A stretch of 64,000 nt of DNA from an uncultured Erythrobacter sp. GTDB taxonomy: Bacteria > Pseudomonadota > Alphaproteobacteria > Sphingomonadales > Sphingomonadaceae. Of this stretch, positions 24,838-35,993 are shown piece by piece. Under the pieces are notes generated by a model. It was not told where the DNA came from, made no database searches, and saw only the letters and a list, made by a program, of their open reading frames with translations. The stretch covers positions 59,932-123,931 of the forward strand of contig CALBWA010000002.1 in assembly GCA_937969505.1 (NCBI GenBank), in the 5' to 3' direction. Within the stretch, counting starts at the first letter, position 1. Every line of letters begins with the position of its first letter. The position numbers and the translations under genes are program-made.

Positions 24838-26394
24838 GTGACCAAAATCCGTCTTGCATTTGTTGCGTGTACCAGCTGTCTTGCTCTTGCTGCCTGTGGA
24901 GGGGACGAGATCGTCTCACCCGGTACAAGCGGTGACATTATCATAAACAATCCGGCACCTGCCCCTACCCCAACCCCTACGCCGACCAGCTCTGGCACGA
25001 TCACCCCAGCTGCAGGTTGCCCCACCATCAACGCCACGGGCGGATTGACCGACGCAGGCACGATTACGGGTCCGACCGGTGAATACCGGATTTGCGAATT
25101 GCCAGCTTTGGTCGATGCCGACACCAACCTGCCCTTTGTCGAAGGCCTGCTGTATTCGTTGGCTGGTCGGGTCGATATCGGCACGGACCAAGGCCCGACC
25201 AGCACCGGTACGGATGTGACACTCACGATCGAGCCGGGCGTTGTTGTTTACGGTGGCACCGGTCGCTCCTTCCTGGTGGCCAATCGCGGCAACCAGCTGG
25301 TTGCCAATGGCACCGCAACCCGCCCGATTGTATTCACCAGCCGCGACAATGTTCTGGGCCTCAGCAATGACAGCTCAATCGGCCAATGGGGCGGCGTGGT
25401 CCTCCTCGGCCGGGCACCGGTTTCTGACTGCCGCACGGGCGTTTTCAACAATGCCGGCCAGAACAGCGATGGTTCAGGTGCGTTCAATCAGGCAAGTTGC
25501 GAGCAGGAACTGGAAGGTACCAACACCACAACATTGTTTGGCGGAACCGATTCTTCAGACAGTTCGGGCAGCCTGGAGTATGTCCAGATCCGTTATTCCG
25601 GTTTCAGTCTGGCTCCGGGACGCGAATTGCAGTCGCTCACCACTGGCGGCATCGGTTCGGGCACCAATCTGAACTATTTCATGAGCTTCAACAGCTCTGA
25701 TGACGGAATGGAATTCTTCGGCGGCAGCGTAAACATGAAATATGTCGTCGCAGTGGGCGCTGACGATGACAGCTTCGATGTCGACACCGGCGCACAGGCC
25801 AATTTGCAATTCGTAATCGGGGTTCAACGCAGCGGTGGAGGTGATAGCCTTATCGAGCTGGATTCTCCCGATGGAGATTTTGCTACCGCCGCCCTCCCCC
25901 AGACCGTGCTGCAAGTGACCAACTTCACTTTCGTTGAAGCCAGCACCACGAACTCGCAAGCTGTGCGGGCCCGGGGTGGAGCCAAACTCGCCCTGTCCAA
26001 CGGGGTGATCGACACCGGTGCTGAAACCTGCGTGCGGATTGACGAGGCGGTCACATTGCTAGCGTCTCCTGACTTCCAGTCCATCGCCGCAGAATGCGAC
26101 CCTGCCCGGCCGTTCCGCGGAGATGCCGGGGTAACCGATGCCGAGGTACAGGCCCGCTGGGATGCCGGCAGCAACAATGATGAAGCCCTGTCGATTACTC
26201 TGACCGACTTCTTCTTCGCCAACAGCGTGCCTGCCTTTGATGCGACGACCCTGTCGTCCTTTTTCGAAGGCACAATGTTCATCGGCGCAGTCTCCAGTGC
26301 CAGTGATACCTGGTATCGCGACTGGACCTGCAACTCGAGCACAGCCGACTTCGGCAGCAGCTCGGGCGACTGCACAAGTCTGCCCGTCTTTTGA
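24838..26394 (+). CDS. Large lipoprotein, beta-helix-like, partner of TonB receptor
   Basis: A 518-residue putative outer-membrane or periplasmic lipoprotein. Seen: a signal peptide with lipobox (SCLALAACGG), a proline/threonine linker (PAPAPTPTPTPTSS), and a long Gly/Ser/Thr-rich region with segments such as LTIEPGVVVYGGTG, LVANGTATRPIVFTS and LEYVQIRYSGF that look like parallel beta-helix turns. The GTG at 24838 is chosen because AAGGGGG precedes it at seven bases and a signal peptide begins there; the upstream ATG at 24748 gives no signal sequence. It is followed after 129 bases by a TonB receptor gene. It may capture a ligand at the surface for that receptor; the divergent Pho-box-like site suggests phosphate-starvation control, which is an inference. 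Confidence 0.82.
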   Translation: MTKIRLAFVACTSCLALAACGGDEIVSPGTSGDIIINNPAPAPTPTPTPTSSGTITPAAGCPTINATGGLTDAGTITGPTGEYRICELPALVDADTNLPFVEGLLYSLAGRVDIGTDQGPTSTGTDVTLTIEPGVVVYGGTGRSFLVANRGNQLVANGTATRPIVFTSRDNVLGLSNDSSIGQWGGVVLLGRAPVSDCRTGVFNNAGQNSDGSGAFNQASCEQELEGTNTTTLFGGTDSSDSSGSLEYVQIRYSGFSLAPGRELQSLTTGGIGSGTNLNYFMSFNSSDDGMEFFGGSVNMKYVVAVGADDDSFDVDTGAQANLQFVIGVQRSGGGDSLIELDSPDGDFATAALPQTVLQVTNFTFVEASTTNSQAVRARGGAKLALSNGVIDTGAETCVRIDEAVTLLASPDFQSIAAECDPARPFRGDAGVTDAEVQARWDAGSNNDEALSITLTDFFFANSVPAFDATTLSSFFEGTMFIGAVSSASDTWYRDWTCNSSTADFGSSSGDCTSLPVF

Positions 26395-26523
26395 GCCACA
26401 CCACCAGCCGGGGCCAGCCGATAGCGGCATCTAATGGCTCCGGTTTGGTGGGTTCAATACCGCAGCTTCGAGGATGGGGCTGCATGGTTGCACGAAAATC
26501 GAGCCATGAAAGGGTTCTTAAAA

Positions 26524-29241
26524 ATGTCGACCGGCAAGCGCCTCGCTAGCCTGCTTCTTGTCACCACCGCCCTGGGTTTCCCGGCAGTGGTCAGCGCGCA
26601 GGACGCCCCCTCGCCTGAAGAAACCGCAGCTGATCCCCAGCCCCTTGACGGGCAAGAGGTGGACGAGACGGACGAACAGGAAGCAGCAACCGAACAATTC
26701 AATGAACCCGATGTTTCCATTCCCGGAGGAAGCATCATCGTCACCGGACGCCGATTGCGCGATCCCACGCGAGCCTCCTCGCAAGTGGTTAGTGTGTTGT
26801 CTTCCGAGGATATTGCGCGGACCGGCGCAGGCGACATAGCCGGGGCGCTAACCCGCGTGACAGGACTGTCGGTTGTCGGCGATGGGCGTGTGTTCGTTCG
26901 CGGTCTGGGTGATCGATATTCGCTGGCCCTGCTCAACGGATTGCCCCTGCCCAGCCCAGAACCGCTGAGCCGCGTTGTGCCGCTCGACATTTTTCCGACC
27001 AATGTGGTTGCCTCCTCCCTTGTGCAGAAAACCTATTCGCCCAATTTCCCGGGCGAATTCGGCGGCGGAGTGATCAATCTGACAACCCGCGCTGTGCCAG
27101 AGGAAAGTTTCCTGAAGCTGAGCGCGGGGATCAGTGGCGACAGCCTGACTACCTTCAGCGAGGGGCTGACATATTTCGGGTCCGACATCGATTTTCTTGG
27201 CTTTGATAATGGCAATCGCGATATCCCATCCAACCTCCAGGCCTTCTGGGACAGCGGAGAACGGATCGAGGACACCGATATCTCCGTGCAGGAAGGGATC
27301 GCTGGACAGATCTTTCCGCTCAATCTGGTCACTCTGCAGCGTGACAACAACTTGCCGGCAAATTTCTCCGGTTCGATCACGGGTGGCACATCGTTTGAAG
27401 TCGGTGACGGGACGTACCTCGGGATACTGGCGACCGCGAGCATCAAGAATGGGTGGCGCAATCGCAACGTTCGTTCGCAACAGGCAACTACCGATTTATC
27501 GCTGGTCACAGAAGATTTCACGACCTTCATCACGGACAACAATGTGCTGGTGAACGGTTTGCTGGGCATCGGTCTGGATTTCGGCGAAAACACCATTCGC
27601 TGGACCAACCTATACATTCGCGACACATTGAAGACTGCCCGGCTGGGCCTTGGCACCAATTTCGAGCTGGGTGAAACCGGGTTCGACTTTGCCAACCAGA
27701 ACACCGCATGGTTCGAACGGCAATTGATCGACACGCAATTGGTCGGCGAGTTTGAGTTCGGCGAATTTTCGCTCGACGTGCGCGGTGGATATGCCCGTAC
27801 TGACCGCGAAGCACCGTTCAATGCCAATTTCTCCTACACGCGAACCAACATTCCCGACAGCGCGCTGGGTTCGGAATTTGTGGTGTATCTCAATCGGCAG
27901 AGCGACACCGGACTGACCACAGTGTCATTCGATGATCTGACCGAAGAACTTCTGTTCGGAAGTTTTGACCTCAGTTACCGTTTTTCCGACTTTCTGACCG
28001 GCACCATCGGCTACGCATATAGCGACACAGACCGGTATTCGGTCCGGCGCGAATATTCACCGCGCGCTTCGGGCGATGTTCTGGATGACAGCCTGGTTCC
28101 TGTGATCGGCCTGCGCCGACCAGGCGATATCATCAATGGCTCTAGCCTTGCTGCGTTCAATATCCAGCTTGACGAAACCAGCCAGTTTCCTGCCTTTGAT
28201 GCAGCGCTGACCATTCATGGCGCATATGCCATGGCACGGATCAATCCGTTCGACCGGCTGACCATCGATTTCGGGGCGCGGTATGAAGATGCTGAACAGA
28301 CCGTCGATCTGGATCAGACCATCTTCAACACCCCCATTGTCGGGGCAACAGCTACCAACAATGCAGAAGACTATATCCTGCCGGCGACAACCATCACCTG
28401 GGAGGTGACCGACGATCTGCAACTGCGCGTTTCGGGGTCACGCACCATCGCGCGACCTCAGTTTCGCGAACTGGTCGAACAGCTCTATTTCGACCCGGAA
28501 AGCAACCGTGCTTTTCGCGGCAACCCTTTCCTGGTCGACAGCAGGCTGACCAATCTGGAAGCGCGCGGCGAATATTATCTCGGCGGTACAGACAGGATCA
28601 GTATTGCCGGCTTTTACAAGAAGATCGACAATCCGATCGAAGCCTTTGTCACGACATCTGCAGGAGCATTGCTGACCAGTTTTGCCAATGCGCCCGAAGC
28701 AACGCTTTACGGCGTAGAATTGGACGCTGTGTACAGCATCGATCTTGTCGATCTGGGGGGCTGGCTGGAAAGCAAGCGTGTGCTGATGATCGGCAATTAC
28801 ACCTACAGCAAATCAGACATCAATGTTGCCGAAAGCGATCTCACATTGATTCCTGGATCTGGTGCAACAGCGGCCACGCAATTGTTCGATGATGGCGACG
28901 CTCTTACCGGTCAATCTGACCACATTGCCAACGTCCAGATCGGTCTGGAAGACCTCGACAAGCTGCAGCAATTCACCGTGCTGTTCAACTACGCCAGCGA
29001 GCGCGTCACCAGCCGCGGGTTTCAGCGACCCGATGTTGTTGAGAACCCCGGATTAACCGTCGATTTCGTGGCGCGCAGCGAAGTGGCAATGTTCGGGGCC
29101 CCGTTCGAAGTCGACTTCAAGGTGAGCAACATTTTTGGCCGCGACAATTTTGAATTTCAGGCCAATGAGGAAAACCGGATCGAAATCAACACCTACCGCG
29201 TGGGAACTTCTGTCTCTCTTGGCGTGTCGATCGAGTTCTGA
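26524..29241 (+). CDS. TonB-dependent outer-membrane receptor, lipoprotein partner
   Basis: A 905-residue TonB-dependent receptor. Seen: a signal peptide (MSTGKRLASLLLVTTALGF to about VSAQ), an acidic linker (EETAADPQPLDGQEVDETDEQ split), the plug with SIIVTGRRLRDPTRASSQV, VFVRGLGDRYSLALLNGLPLPSPEP and PNFPGEFGGGVINLTTRAVP, and a barrel ending VSLGVSIEF. The ATG at 26524 follows AAAGGG by seven bases; two earlier in-frame ATGs have poorer signals. The RGLGDRY plug type is widespread in sphingomonads and Caulobacter and is often linked to a secreted lipoprotein like the one encoded just upstream. The ligand is unknown; a phosphorylated compound would fit the Pho-box-like site. Confidence 0.93.
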   Translation: MSTGKRLASLLLVTTALGFPAVVSAQDAPSPEETAADPQPLDGQEVDETDEQEAATEQFNEPDVSIPGGSIIVTGRRLRDPTRASSQVVSVLSSEDIARTGAGDIAGALTRVTGLSVVGDGRVFVRGLGDRYSLALLNGLPLPSPEPLSRVVPLDIFPTNVVASSLVQKTYSPNFPGEFGGGVINLTTRAVPEESFLKLSAGISGDSLTTFSEGLTYFGSDIDFLGFDNGNRDIPSNLQAFWDSGERIEDTDISVQEGIAGQIFPLNLVTLQRDNNLPANFSGSITGGTSFEVGDGTYLGILATASIKNGWRNRNVRSQQATTDLSLVTEDFTTFITDNNVLVNGLLGIGLDFGENTIRWTNLYIRDTLKTARLGLGTNFELGETGFDFANQNTAWFERQLIDTQLVGEFEFGEFSLDVRGGYARTDREAPFNANFSYTRTNIPDSALGSEFVVYLNRQSDTGLTTVSFDDLTEELLFGSFDLSYRFSDFLTGTIGYAYSDTDRYSVRREYSPRASGDVLDDSLVPVIGLRRPGDIINGSSLAAFNIQLDETSQFPAFDAALTIHGAYAMARINPFDRLTIDFGARYEDAEQTVDLDQTIFNTPIVGATATNNAEDYILPATTITWEVTDDLQLRVSGSRTIARPQFRELVEQLYFDPESNRAFRGNPFLVDSRLTNLEARGEYYLGGTDRISIAGFYKKIDNPIEAFVTTSAGALLTSFANAPEATLYGVELDAVYSIDLVDLGGWLESKRVLMIGNYTYSKSDINVAESDLTLIPGSGATAATQLFDDGDALTGQSDHIANVQIGLEDLDKLQQFTVLFNYASERVTSRGFQRPDVVENPGLTVDFVARSEVAMFGAPFEVDFKVSNIFGRDNFEFQANEENRIEINTYRVGTSVSLGVSIEF

Positions 29242-29330
29242 GGCAATTGGGCACTCTTTTGTCCGCAATTCCCTGCACCCGGCTCGAAAGCGACCCGCCT
29301 TTTTTAGGGCTTGAGACTTACACCTGTACT

Positions 29331-29357
29331 TTACCGGCTTTACCGGCTTAACCGGGT
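29331..29357. repeat. Short tandem repeat TTTACCGGC
   Basis: Three imperfect copies of a nine-base unit (TTTACCGGC, TTTACCGGC, TTAACCGGG) run through the 3' end of the isochorismatase-family gene and its downstream flank. On the minus strand they read as Lys-Pro-Val repeats after the stop. It is probably a chance slippage product. Confidence 0.5.
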
Positions 29358-29983
29358 TTGCCGAGATTGCGCAGATGTCCGATGATTTCGTCTTCGGAAA
29401 CGACATCTGCATACTTCGCGTTCATGTCGAACAGATTGGCTTCATGCGGGTCATCATGCCGGTCGCCGCAAGCATCGCGAACGACGCTGGTGATGAAGCC
29501 GTGCGACATGGCATCGACGCAGCTGGCGCGCACGCAGCCGCTGGTAGTAAGGCCGGTCAAGATCACATGATCAACGCCAAGACTGGTCAGGGTGGATGCG
29601 AGCGACGTTCCGAAAAACGCGCTGGGATATTGCTTGGAAATGATCAGCTCGTCAGCGGTGGGTTCTAACCCTTTGGGCCAGGCCCCCATCGGGCTGCCTT
29701 GCAGGAAGAACCGCAGCGGGCTTGCCTTTTCATAAAACCGGCCGCCATCAATCGCTTTGGGGTGGTAGACGACATTGGTCAGGATAACCGGAATATTTGC
29801 GGCATGCGCTGCCTCCCGCACCCGCAGCGCAGACCGCAAGGCATCCTCCACATCGGCATACAAATCGCAGGCGGGATCGAAATAGCCTTCGACGAAATCG
29901 ATCATGATCAGCGCAGGTGATGCGCCATAGCCTGCCTTGCCGGCATAAGCCTTGGCATAGTTTGCGTCCAATGGGTCAACCAT
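29348..29983 (-). CDS. Isochorismatase-family hydrolase, N-carbamoylsarcosine-amidase-like
   Basis: A 211-residue cysteine hydrolase. Seen: the catalytic aspartate in ALIMIDFVEGYFDP (about residues 24-37), the lysine in ISKQYPSAFFGTSL, and the nucleophile cysteine with its cis-peptide in LTGLTTSGCVRAS. The length and the GYF after the aspartate favour the N-carbamoylsarcosine amidohydrolase/maleamate branch rather than true isochorismatases. It follows the 2,4-dienoyl-CoA reductase gene by 110 bases on the same strand. N-carbamoylsarcosine amidase acts directly after N-methylhydantoinase in creatinine breakdown, and hyuAB is in this window 11 kb away; a functional link is suggestive but unproven. 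Confidence 0.85.
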   Translation of the reverse strand: MVDPLDANYAKAYAGKAGYGASPALIMIDFVEGYFDPACDLYADVEDALRSALRVREAAHAANIPVILTNVVYHPKAIDGGRFYEKASPLRFFLQGSPMGAWPKGLEPTADELIISKQYPSAFFGTSLASTLTSLGVDHVILTGLTTSGCVRASCVDAMSHGFITSVVRDACGDRHDDPHEANLFDMNAKYADVVSEDEIIGHLRNLGKPG

Positions 29984-30093
29984 GAAACATTCTCCAATTG
30001 TATGGAATTGCGGTGCCGCTGCATCACGCCCCGGTCAATCCAGTTTGGCAGAATACTCGCCCTGCAATCTGCTTGCCAGGCGTGATGTCAGGA

Positions 30094-32199
<2,106 letters not shown>

Positions 32200-32311
32200 T
32201 TAGCGGTGCCAGACTTGCAGCACCGCTATTGAAAGTGATTGCCCATCCGCATCATGCCGGTCACCCGGCAAGGCATCCGAGGATATTTGTACGACACAAT
32301 GCTTGCACGCT

Positions 32312-32971
32312 CTAAATGGCAGAGAACCGTTCGATGTCATCAATCCGGCCTGAAACAACCAGTTCGTCTTCAGGAAAAATGATGGTGTCGGGAACAGCGT
32401 GAATGAAATCCTCGTCGCGCCGTTTTACGCCGACCACGGTCACATTGTATTTCTTGCGGCACTCGCTGGTCACCAACGGTAGGCCAACGATCCTTTCCGG
32501 TGCGGCCAGTCTGGCGATGGCAAATTCACTGCCGAATGAGATGAAATCCAGCAACCGCTCGTTCAGCAGATGGGCAACACGCTCCCCCATGCGCTGTTCG
32601 GGAAAGACCACATGGTGGGCACCGGTCCGCTCGAGAATCCGGGCATGTTTCTGATTAACCGCCTTGGCCCAGATATTGGTTAGGCCAAGATCAGACAGTG
32701 CCAGCACTGATAAAACGCTTGCCTCGATGTCGCTGCCAATGGCCACTACGGCTGCTTCGAAATCGGCAACCCCGAGATTTTCCAGAGTGCCAGTCTGGGT
32801 GCAGTCCGCTTCCACCACCTTGGTCAATTCCGGTGCGAACTCCTGAACCCGCCTGGCGTTCACATCTGCGCCCAGAACTTCGTGCCCCATCCGTTCCAAA
32901 GTCAAAGCAACAGCGGCCCCGAAACGGCCCAGACCAATGACCAGTACTGGCTTGCGTTTTTCAACCGACAA
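32312..32971 (-). CDS. trkA: TrkA/KtrA-type potassium channel regulator
   Basis: A 219-residue cytoplasmic gating subunit for the adjacent TrkH channel. Seen: an N-terminal RCK/TrkA-N Rossmann domain (PVLVIGLGRFGAAVALTLERMGHEV; GADVNARRV; VEADCTQTGTLENLGV; AVVAIGSDIEASVL) and a C-terminal TrkA-C domain (NVTVVGVKRRDEDFI, FPEDELVVSGR). A TTG at 32971 is my start, because AAGGAG precedes it at seven bases and it gives the usual 220-residue KtrA size; the ATG at 32989 has no ribosome-binding site. It overlaps the trkH stop by 11 bases. This Ktr-like single-domain form binds ATP/ADP or NAD(H) and controls K+ uptake. Confidence 0.92.
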   Translation of the reverse strand: MSVEKRKPVLVIGLGRFGAAVALTLERMGHEVLGADVNARRVQEFAPELTKVVEADCTQTGTLENLGVADFEAAVVAIGSDIEASVLSVLALSDLGLTNIWAKAVNQKHARILERTGAHHVVFPEQRMGERVAHLLNERLLDFISFGSEFAIARLAAPERIVGLPLVTSECRKKYNVTVVGVKRRDEDFIHAVPDTIIFPEDELVVSGRIDDIERFSAI

Positions 32972-34286
32972 TGGGGTTCTCCTTGGCATAGCGATAGCGG
33001 CGCTGCCTGCCACCCAGCGCAAGGGCGGTGGCAACAGTGATAGTTCCAACCCGCCCGATAAACATCAGACAGACAATGACAAACTGGCCGCTTGGCGGCA
33101 GATCGGAAGTGATCCCGGTGGACAAGCCCACTGTCGAAAAGGCTGAAATGCATTCAAACAAAATGTCATCGAGCGGTAGCGGGCTGATCGAGGCGATATA
33201 GGTGGTAGAGGCAAAAATGAGCGATGCCGCAAGCACCACGACCGACAACGCCTGACGTTCAATTTCCCGCCCAAACCGACGCTGAAACAGTCCCGCATCC
33301 CGGCGCCGCAAAACCTCCGATATTACGATCGCGAGCAGCACGACGAAGGTCGTAATCTTGATCCCGCCAGCAGTCCCCGCGCTGCCTCCCCCGATGAACA
33401 TCAGAAAGAAATTGACCATGATGGTTTCATCGCGAAATGCCCCGACGTCCAGACTGTTGAAACCCGCAGTTCTGGGCATGACAGAATGAAAAGCGGCATT
33501 GAGCAGCTTTGCTCCGACCGGCATGGGTCCCAGCGTGGCCTCGTTGTGCCACTCCATAAACAGGATCGAAAAGAAGCCGAAAGCCAGAAGGACGAACGTA
33601 CCGACAATTGTGATCTTGGTGTGCAGGGACCACTTCTTCCAGCGCAGCCTGTTCGCACGAATATCCTGCATCACGGGGAAACCCAAAGCGGTCAGGAACA
33701 CCGCCAGCATGATCGGCCCAAGGATCACGCTATCGCTCTGAAACCCCATGACACTATCGGAAAAGCTGGAAAATCCTGCATTGTTGAACGCGCTGACCGA
33801 GTGAAACACACCGTGCCAGAGAGCGTCGGACATTGGCATGGAGTAAGTCGCCATCATCCGTGCGGCCAGGATTGCGGCAACAATCGCTTCAACCGTCACC
33901 GTGATGATGAAAATGAGCTTGAGAACCGAGGCCGTGTCATTGGTCGCAAGCTGACTCCGCTCGACCTGTGTTGCCATGCGTTCGCGCAGGCCAAAGCCCC
34001 TGCCGGCCATCAAGCCGAACAACGTTGCCGCTGTCATGATTCCAAAACCGCCAATCTGGAACAGCAACAAAATAATGACTTGTCCGAATGTTGACCAGTA
34101 TGTCGGCGTATCGACCACAATCAGTCCCGTTACCGCCACTGCGGATGTCGAAGTGAAGAACGCGGTGAGGAACGGAGCTCTGATCCCGTCCATCGTGGCA
34201 ATGGGCAAGCTGAGCAGGATTGTGCCAAGAACGATAAAGCCAAGAAACAGAACCGGTATCAGTCTGATGGGATCGCGCAGGCTCAT
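32961..34286 (-). CDS. trkH: TrkH/KtrB-family potassium uptake channel
   Basis: A 441-residue inner-membrane K+ transporter with four pore-loop repeats. Seen: pore loops with the conserved filter glycines in TSTSAVAVTGLIV, SVSAFNNAGFSSF, MPRTAGFNSLDVG and ISAFSTVGLSTGIT, with membrane helices between them. The length and the partner gene's size match the Ktr-type system (KtrB/KtrA) rather than the long TrkH. The trkA-like gene follows with an 11-base overlap, so the pair is co-translated. It imports K+, likely coupled to Na+ or driven by membrane potential, for osmotic and pH homeostasis. It is unrelated to the neighbouring sugar locus apart from position. Confidence 0.94.
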   Translation of the reverse strand: MSLRDPIRLIPVLFLGFIVLGTILLSLPIATMDGIRAPFLTAFFTSTSAVAVTGLIVVDTPTYWSTFGQVIILLLFQIGGFGIMTAATLFGLMAGRGFGLRERMATQVERSQLATNDTASVLKLIFIITVTVEAIVAAILAARMMATYSMPMSDALWHGVFHSVSAFNNAGFSSFSDSVMGFQSDSVILGPIMLAVFLTALGFPVMQDIRANRLRWKKWSLHTKITIVGTFVLLAFGFFSILFMEWHNEATLGPMPVGAKLLNAAFHSVMPRTAGFNSLDVGAFRDETIMVNFFLMFIGGGSAGTAGGIKITTFVVLLAIVISEVLRRRDAGLFQRRFGREIERQALSVVVLAASLIFASTTYIASISPLPLDDILFECISAFSTVGLSTGITSDLPPSGQFVIVCLMFIGRVGTITVATALALGGRQRRYRYAKENPIVG

Positions 34287-34485
34287 GATGGATAGGCTCT
34301 GCCTCCAATGGACCGTCTGGTAAAGAAAAAGCTGGTCCGGCGCTCGCTTGAAAGTTGCTCTGCAACACGCCGCAGGCGCAGATAGCTGATGGCTGGCTAT
34401 TTGGCGACTTACTGCTTAGAACCGGTCAGAAACATGGCTGTGTGAGCTGGTTAGCAACAGCTTGCTTTTTCCCGAAAATACGAGA

Positions 34486-34501
34486 TAGGTAGCGCTACCA
34501 T
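34486..34501. promoter_or_regulatory. LacI operator O1, upstream of sugar MFS gene
   Basis: A LacI-family-like palindrome TAGGTAGCGCTACCAT with perfect 12-base core GGTAGCGCTACC (34488-34499), centred 48 bases upstream of the transporter start. It is one of four such sites in the glycan locus. Confidence 0.8.
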
Positions 34502-34541
34502 AACTGGCTCGGGATAAAATTGGGGCTTAGGGGAGAGAGAA

Positions 34542-35954
34542 ATGGACGAGGCAACGCATGACGGCCAAGAGGCCAATTTCGCGCTGATTGCAGCGATTGT
34601 TGCTGTGGCAACGCTGGGTGGTTTTCTGTTTGGTTTTGACAGCGGGGTCATAAATGGCACGGTCGACGGATTGCGCCAGGCGTTCAATTCGGACGAAGTT
34701 GGCACCGGCTTCAATGTTGCTTCAATGCTACTTGGCTGTGCCGTTGGCGCATTCATTGCCGGTAGATTGTCCGACATTCTTGGGCGCAAGAAAACCCTCT
34801 TGCTCGCAGCCCTGTTTTTTATTGTCAGCGCCTATGGCTCCGGCATTGCGGGGTCATCCAGTGAGTTTGTCATTTACCGTATTATCGGCGGCCTGGCTGT
34901 TGGCGCGGCGAGCGTTCTTGCCCCTGCCTACATCAGCGAAGTGACGCCAGCGCACCTACGCGGGCGACTTTCCAGCGTTCAGCAGATCATGATCATCATC
35001 GGGCTTACCGCTGCATTCCTGTCCAACTATCTTCTGGCCGAAACTGCAGGCGCTTCGACCAATCAGTTCTGGCTTGGCTTTGAAGCTTGGCGCTGGATGT
35101 TCTGGATTGAACTGATCCCGGCAACCATCTTCCTGATTGCCCTCTTCTTGATTCCTGAAAGCCCTCGTTTTCTGGTTAGCAAGGGTCGGACTGAGGACGC
35201 CCAGAATGTACTGGCGGAATTGTTTGGCGGTGGCCCTGCCGGGCGCAAGGTCAAGGAAATCGAAACCTCGATTTCAGAAGATCATGCTCCTCGCCTGTCT
35301 GACCTTATGGACAAGGCCAGTGGCAAGGTGCGCACCATCGTGTGGGTCGGCATTGGCCTGGCCGTGTTCCAGCAATTGGTCGGGATCAACGTCGTCTTCT
35401 ATTATGGTGCGGTCCTGTGGCAAGCGGTCGGCTTCAGCGAAAGCGATGCGCTGAAGATCAACATTCTTTCCGGAACGCTTTCCATCGTATCCTGCCTGTT
35501 TGCGATTTCACTGATCGACAAGATCGGGCGCAAACCGCTGTTGATGATCGGCTCGATCGGTATGGCAATTACGCTGGGAACAATGGCTGTTGCCTTTCTC
35601 AGCGGGTCGCTGGTCGATGGCACGCTGCAATTGTCCGACGGTGCGGGTCTGACCGCTTTGATTGCGGCCAATGCCTATGTCGCACTGTTCAATTTCAGCT
35701 GGGGCCCGGTCATGTGGGTGATGCTGGGCGAGATGTTCCCCAACCAGATCCGTGGTTCGGGCCTGGCAGTCAGTGGCTTCTCGCAATGGACCGCCAATTT
35801 CGGGATAACCATGACCTTCCCGATCATGCTGGGTACCATTGGCCTTACGGGCGCGTATGGGTTCTACGCCCTGAGCGCTGCGATCTCCGTTGTGTTTGTG
35901 TGGGCAATGGTGCGCGAAACCAAGGGCATCGAACTGGAACAGATGAAGGGATGA
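34542..35954 (+). CDS. Sugar porter family MFS transporter
   Basis: A 470-residue inner-membrane monosaccharide:H+ symporter of the sugar porter family. Seen: the first helix LGGFLFGFDSGVINGTVDGL, the loop motif AGRLSDILGRKKTLL, RIIGGLAVGAASVLAPAYISE, the central PESPRFLVSKGR, and the second-half signatures LVGINVVFYYGAVLW and DKIGRKPLLMIG. These are marks of xylose/glucose/arabinose carriers such as XylE. The start follows a GGGAGAGAGA sequence. An operator palindrome lies about 48 bases upstream and the halogenase-like gene follows 39 bases after its stop, so the LacI regulator of the locus should control both. It probably takes up the xylose or glucose released by the periplasmic hydrolases. 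Confidence 0.94.
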   Translation: MDEATHDGQEANFALIAAIVAVATLGGFLFGFDSGVINGTVDGLRQAFNSDEVGTGFNVASMLLGCAVGAFIAGRLSDILGRKKTLLLAALFFIVSAYGSGIAGSSSEFVIYRIIGGLAVGAASVLAPAYISEVTPAHLRGRLSSVQQIMIIIGLTAAFLSNYLLAETAGASTNQFWLGFEAWRWMFWIELIPATIFLIALFLIPESPRFLVSKGRTEDAQNVLAELFGGGPAGRKVKEIETSISEDHAPRLSDLMDKASGKVRTIVWVGIGLAVFQQLVGINVVFYYGAVLWQAVGFSESDALKINILSGTLSIVSCLFAISLIDKIGRKPLLMIGSIGMAITLGTMAVAFLSGSLVDGTLQLSDGAGLTALIAANAYVALFNFSWGPVMWVMLGEMFPNQIRGSGLAVSGFSQWTANFGITMTFPIMLGTIGLTGAYGFYALSAAISVVFVWAMVRETKGIELEQMKG

Positions 35955-35993
35955 TTGCAGCCAGGTACAGGGCACCGCGCTAGGGTCATGCCC

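Noticed and set aside
26401..26451. A CCACCAGCCGG / CCGGTTTGGTGG inverted repeat between the lipoprotein and TonB receptor genes
   Set aside because: The pairing is broken by mismatches and the loop is long; I could not support a terminator or riboswitch from it.
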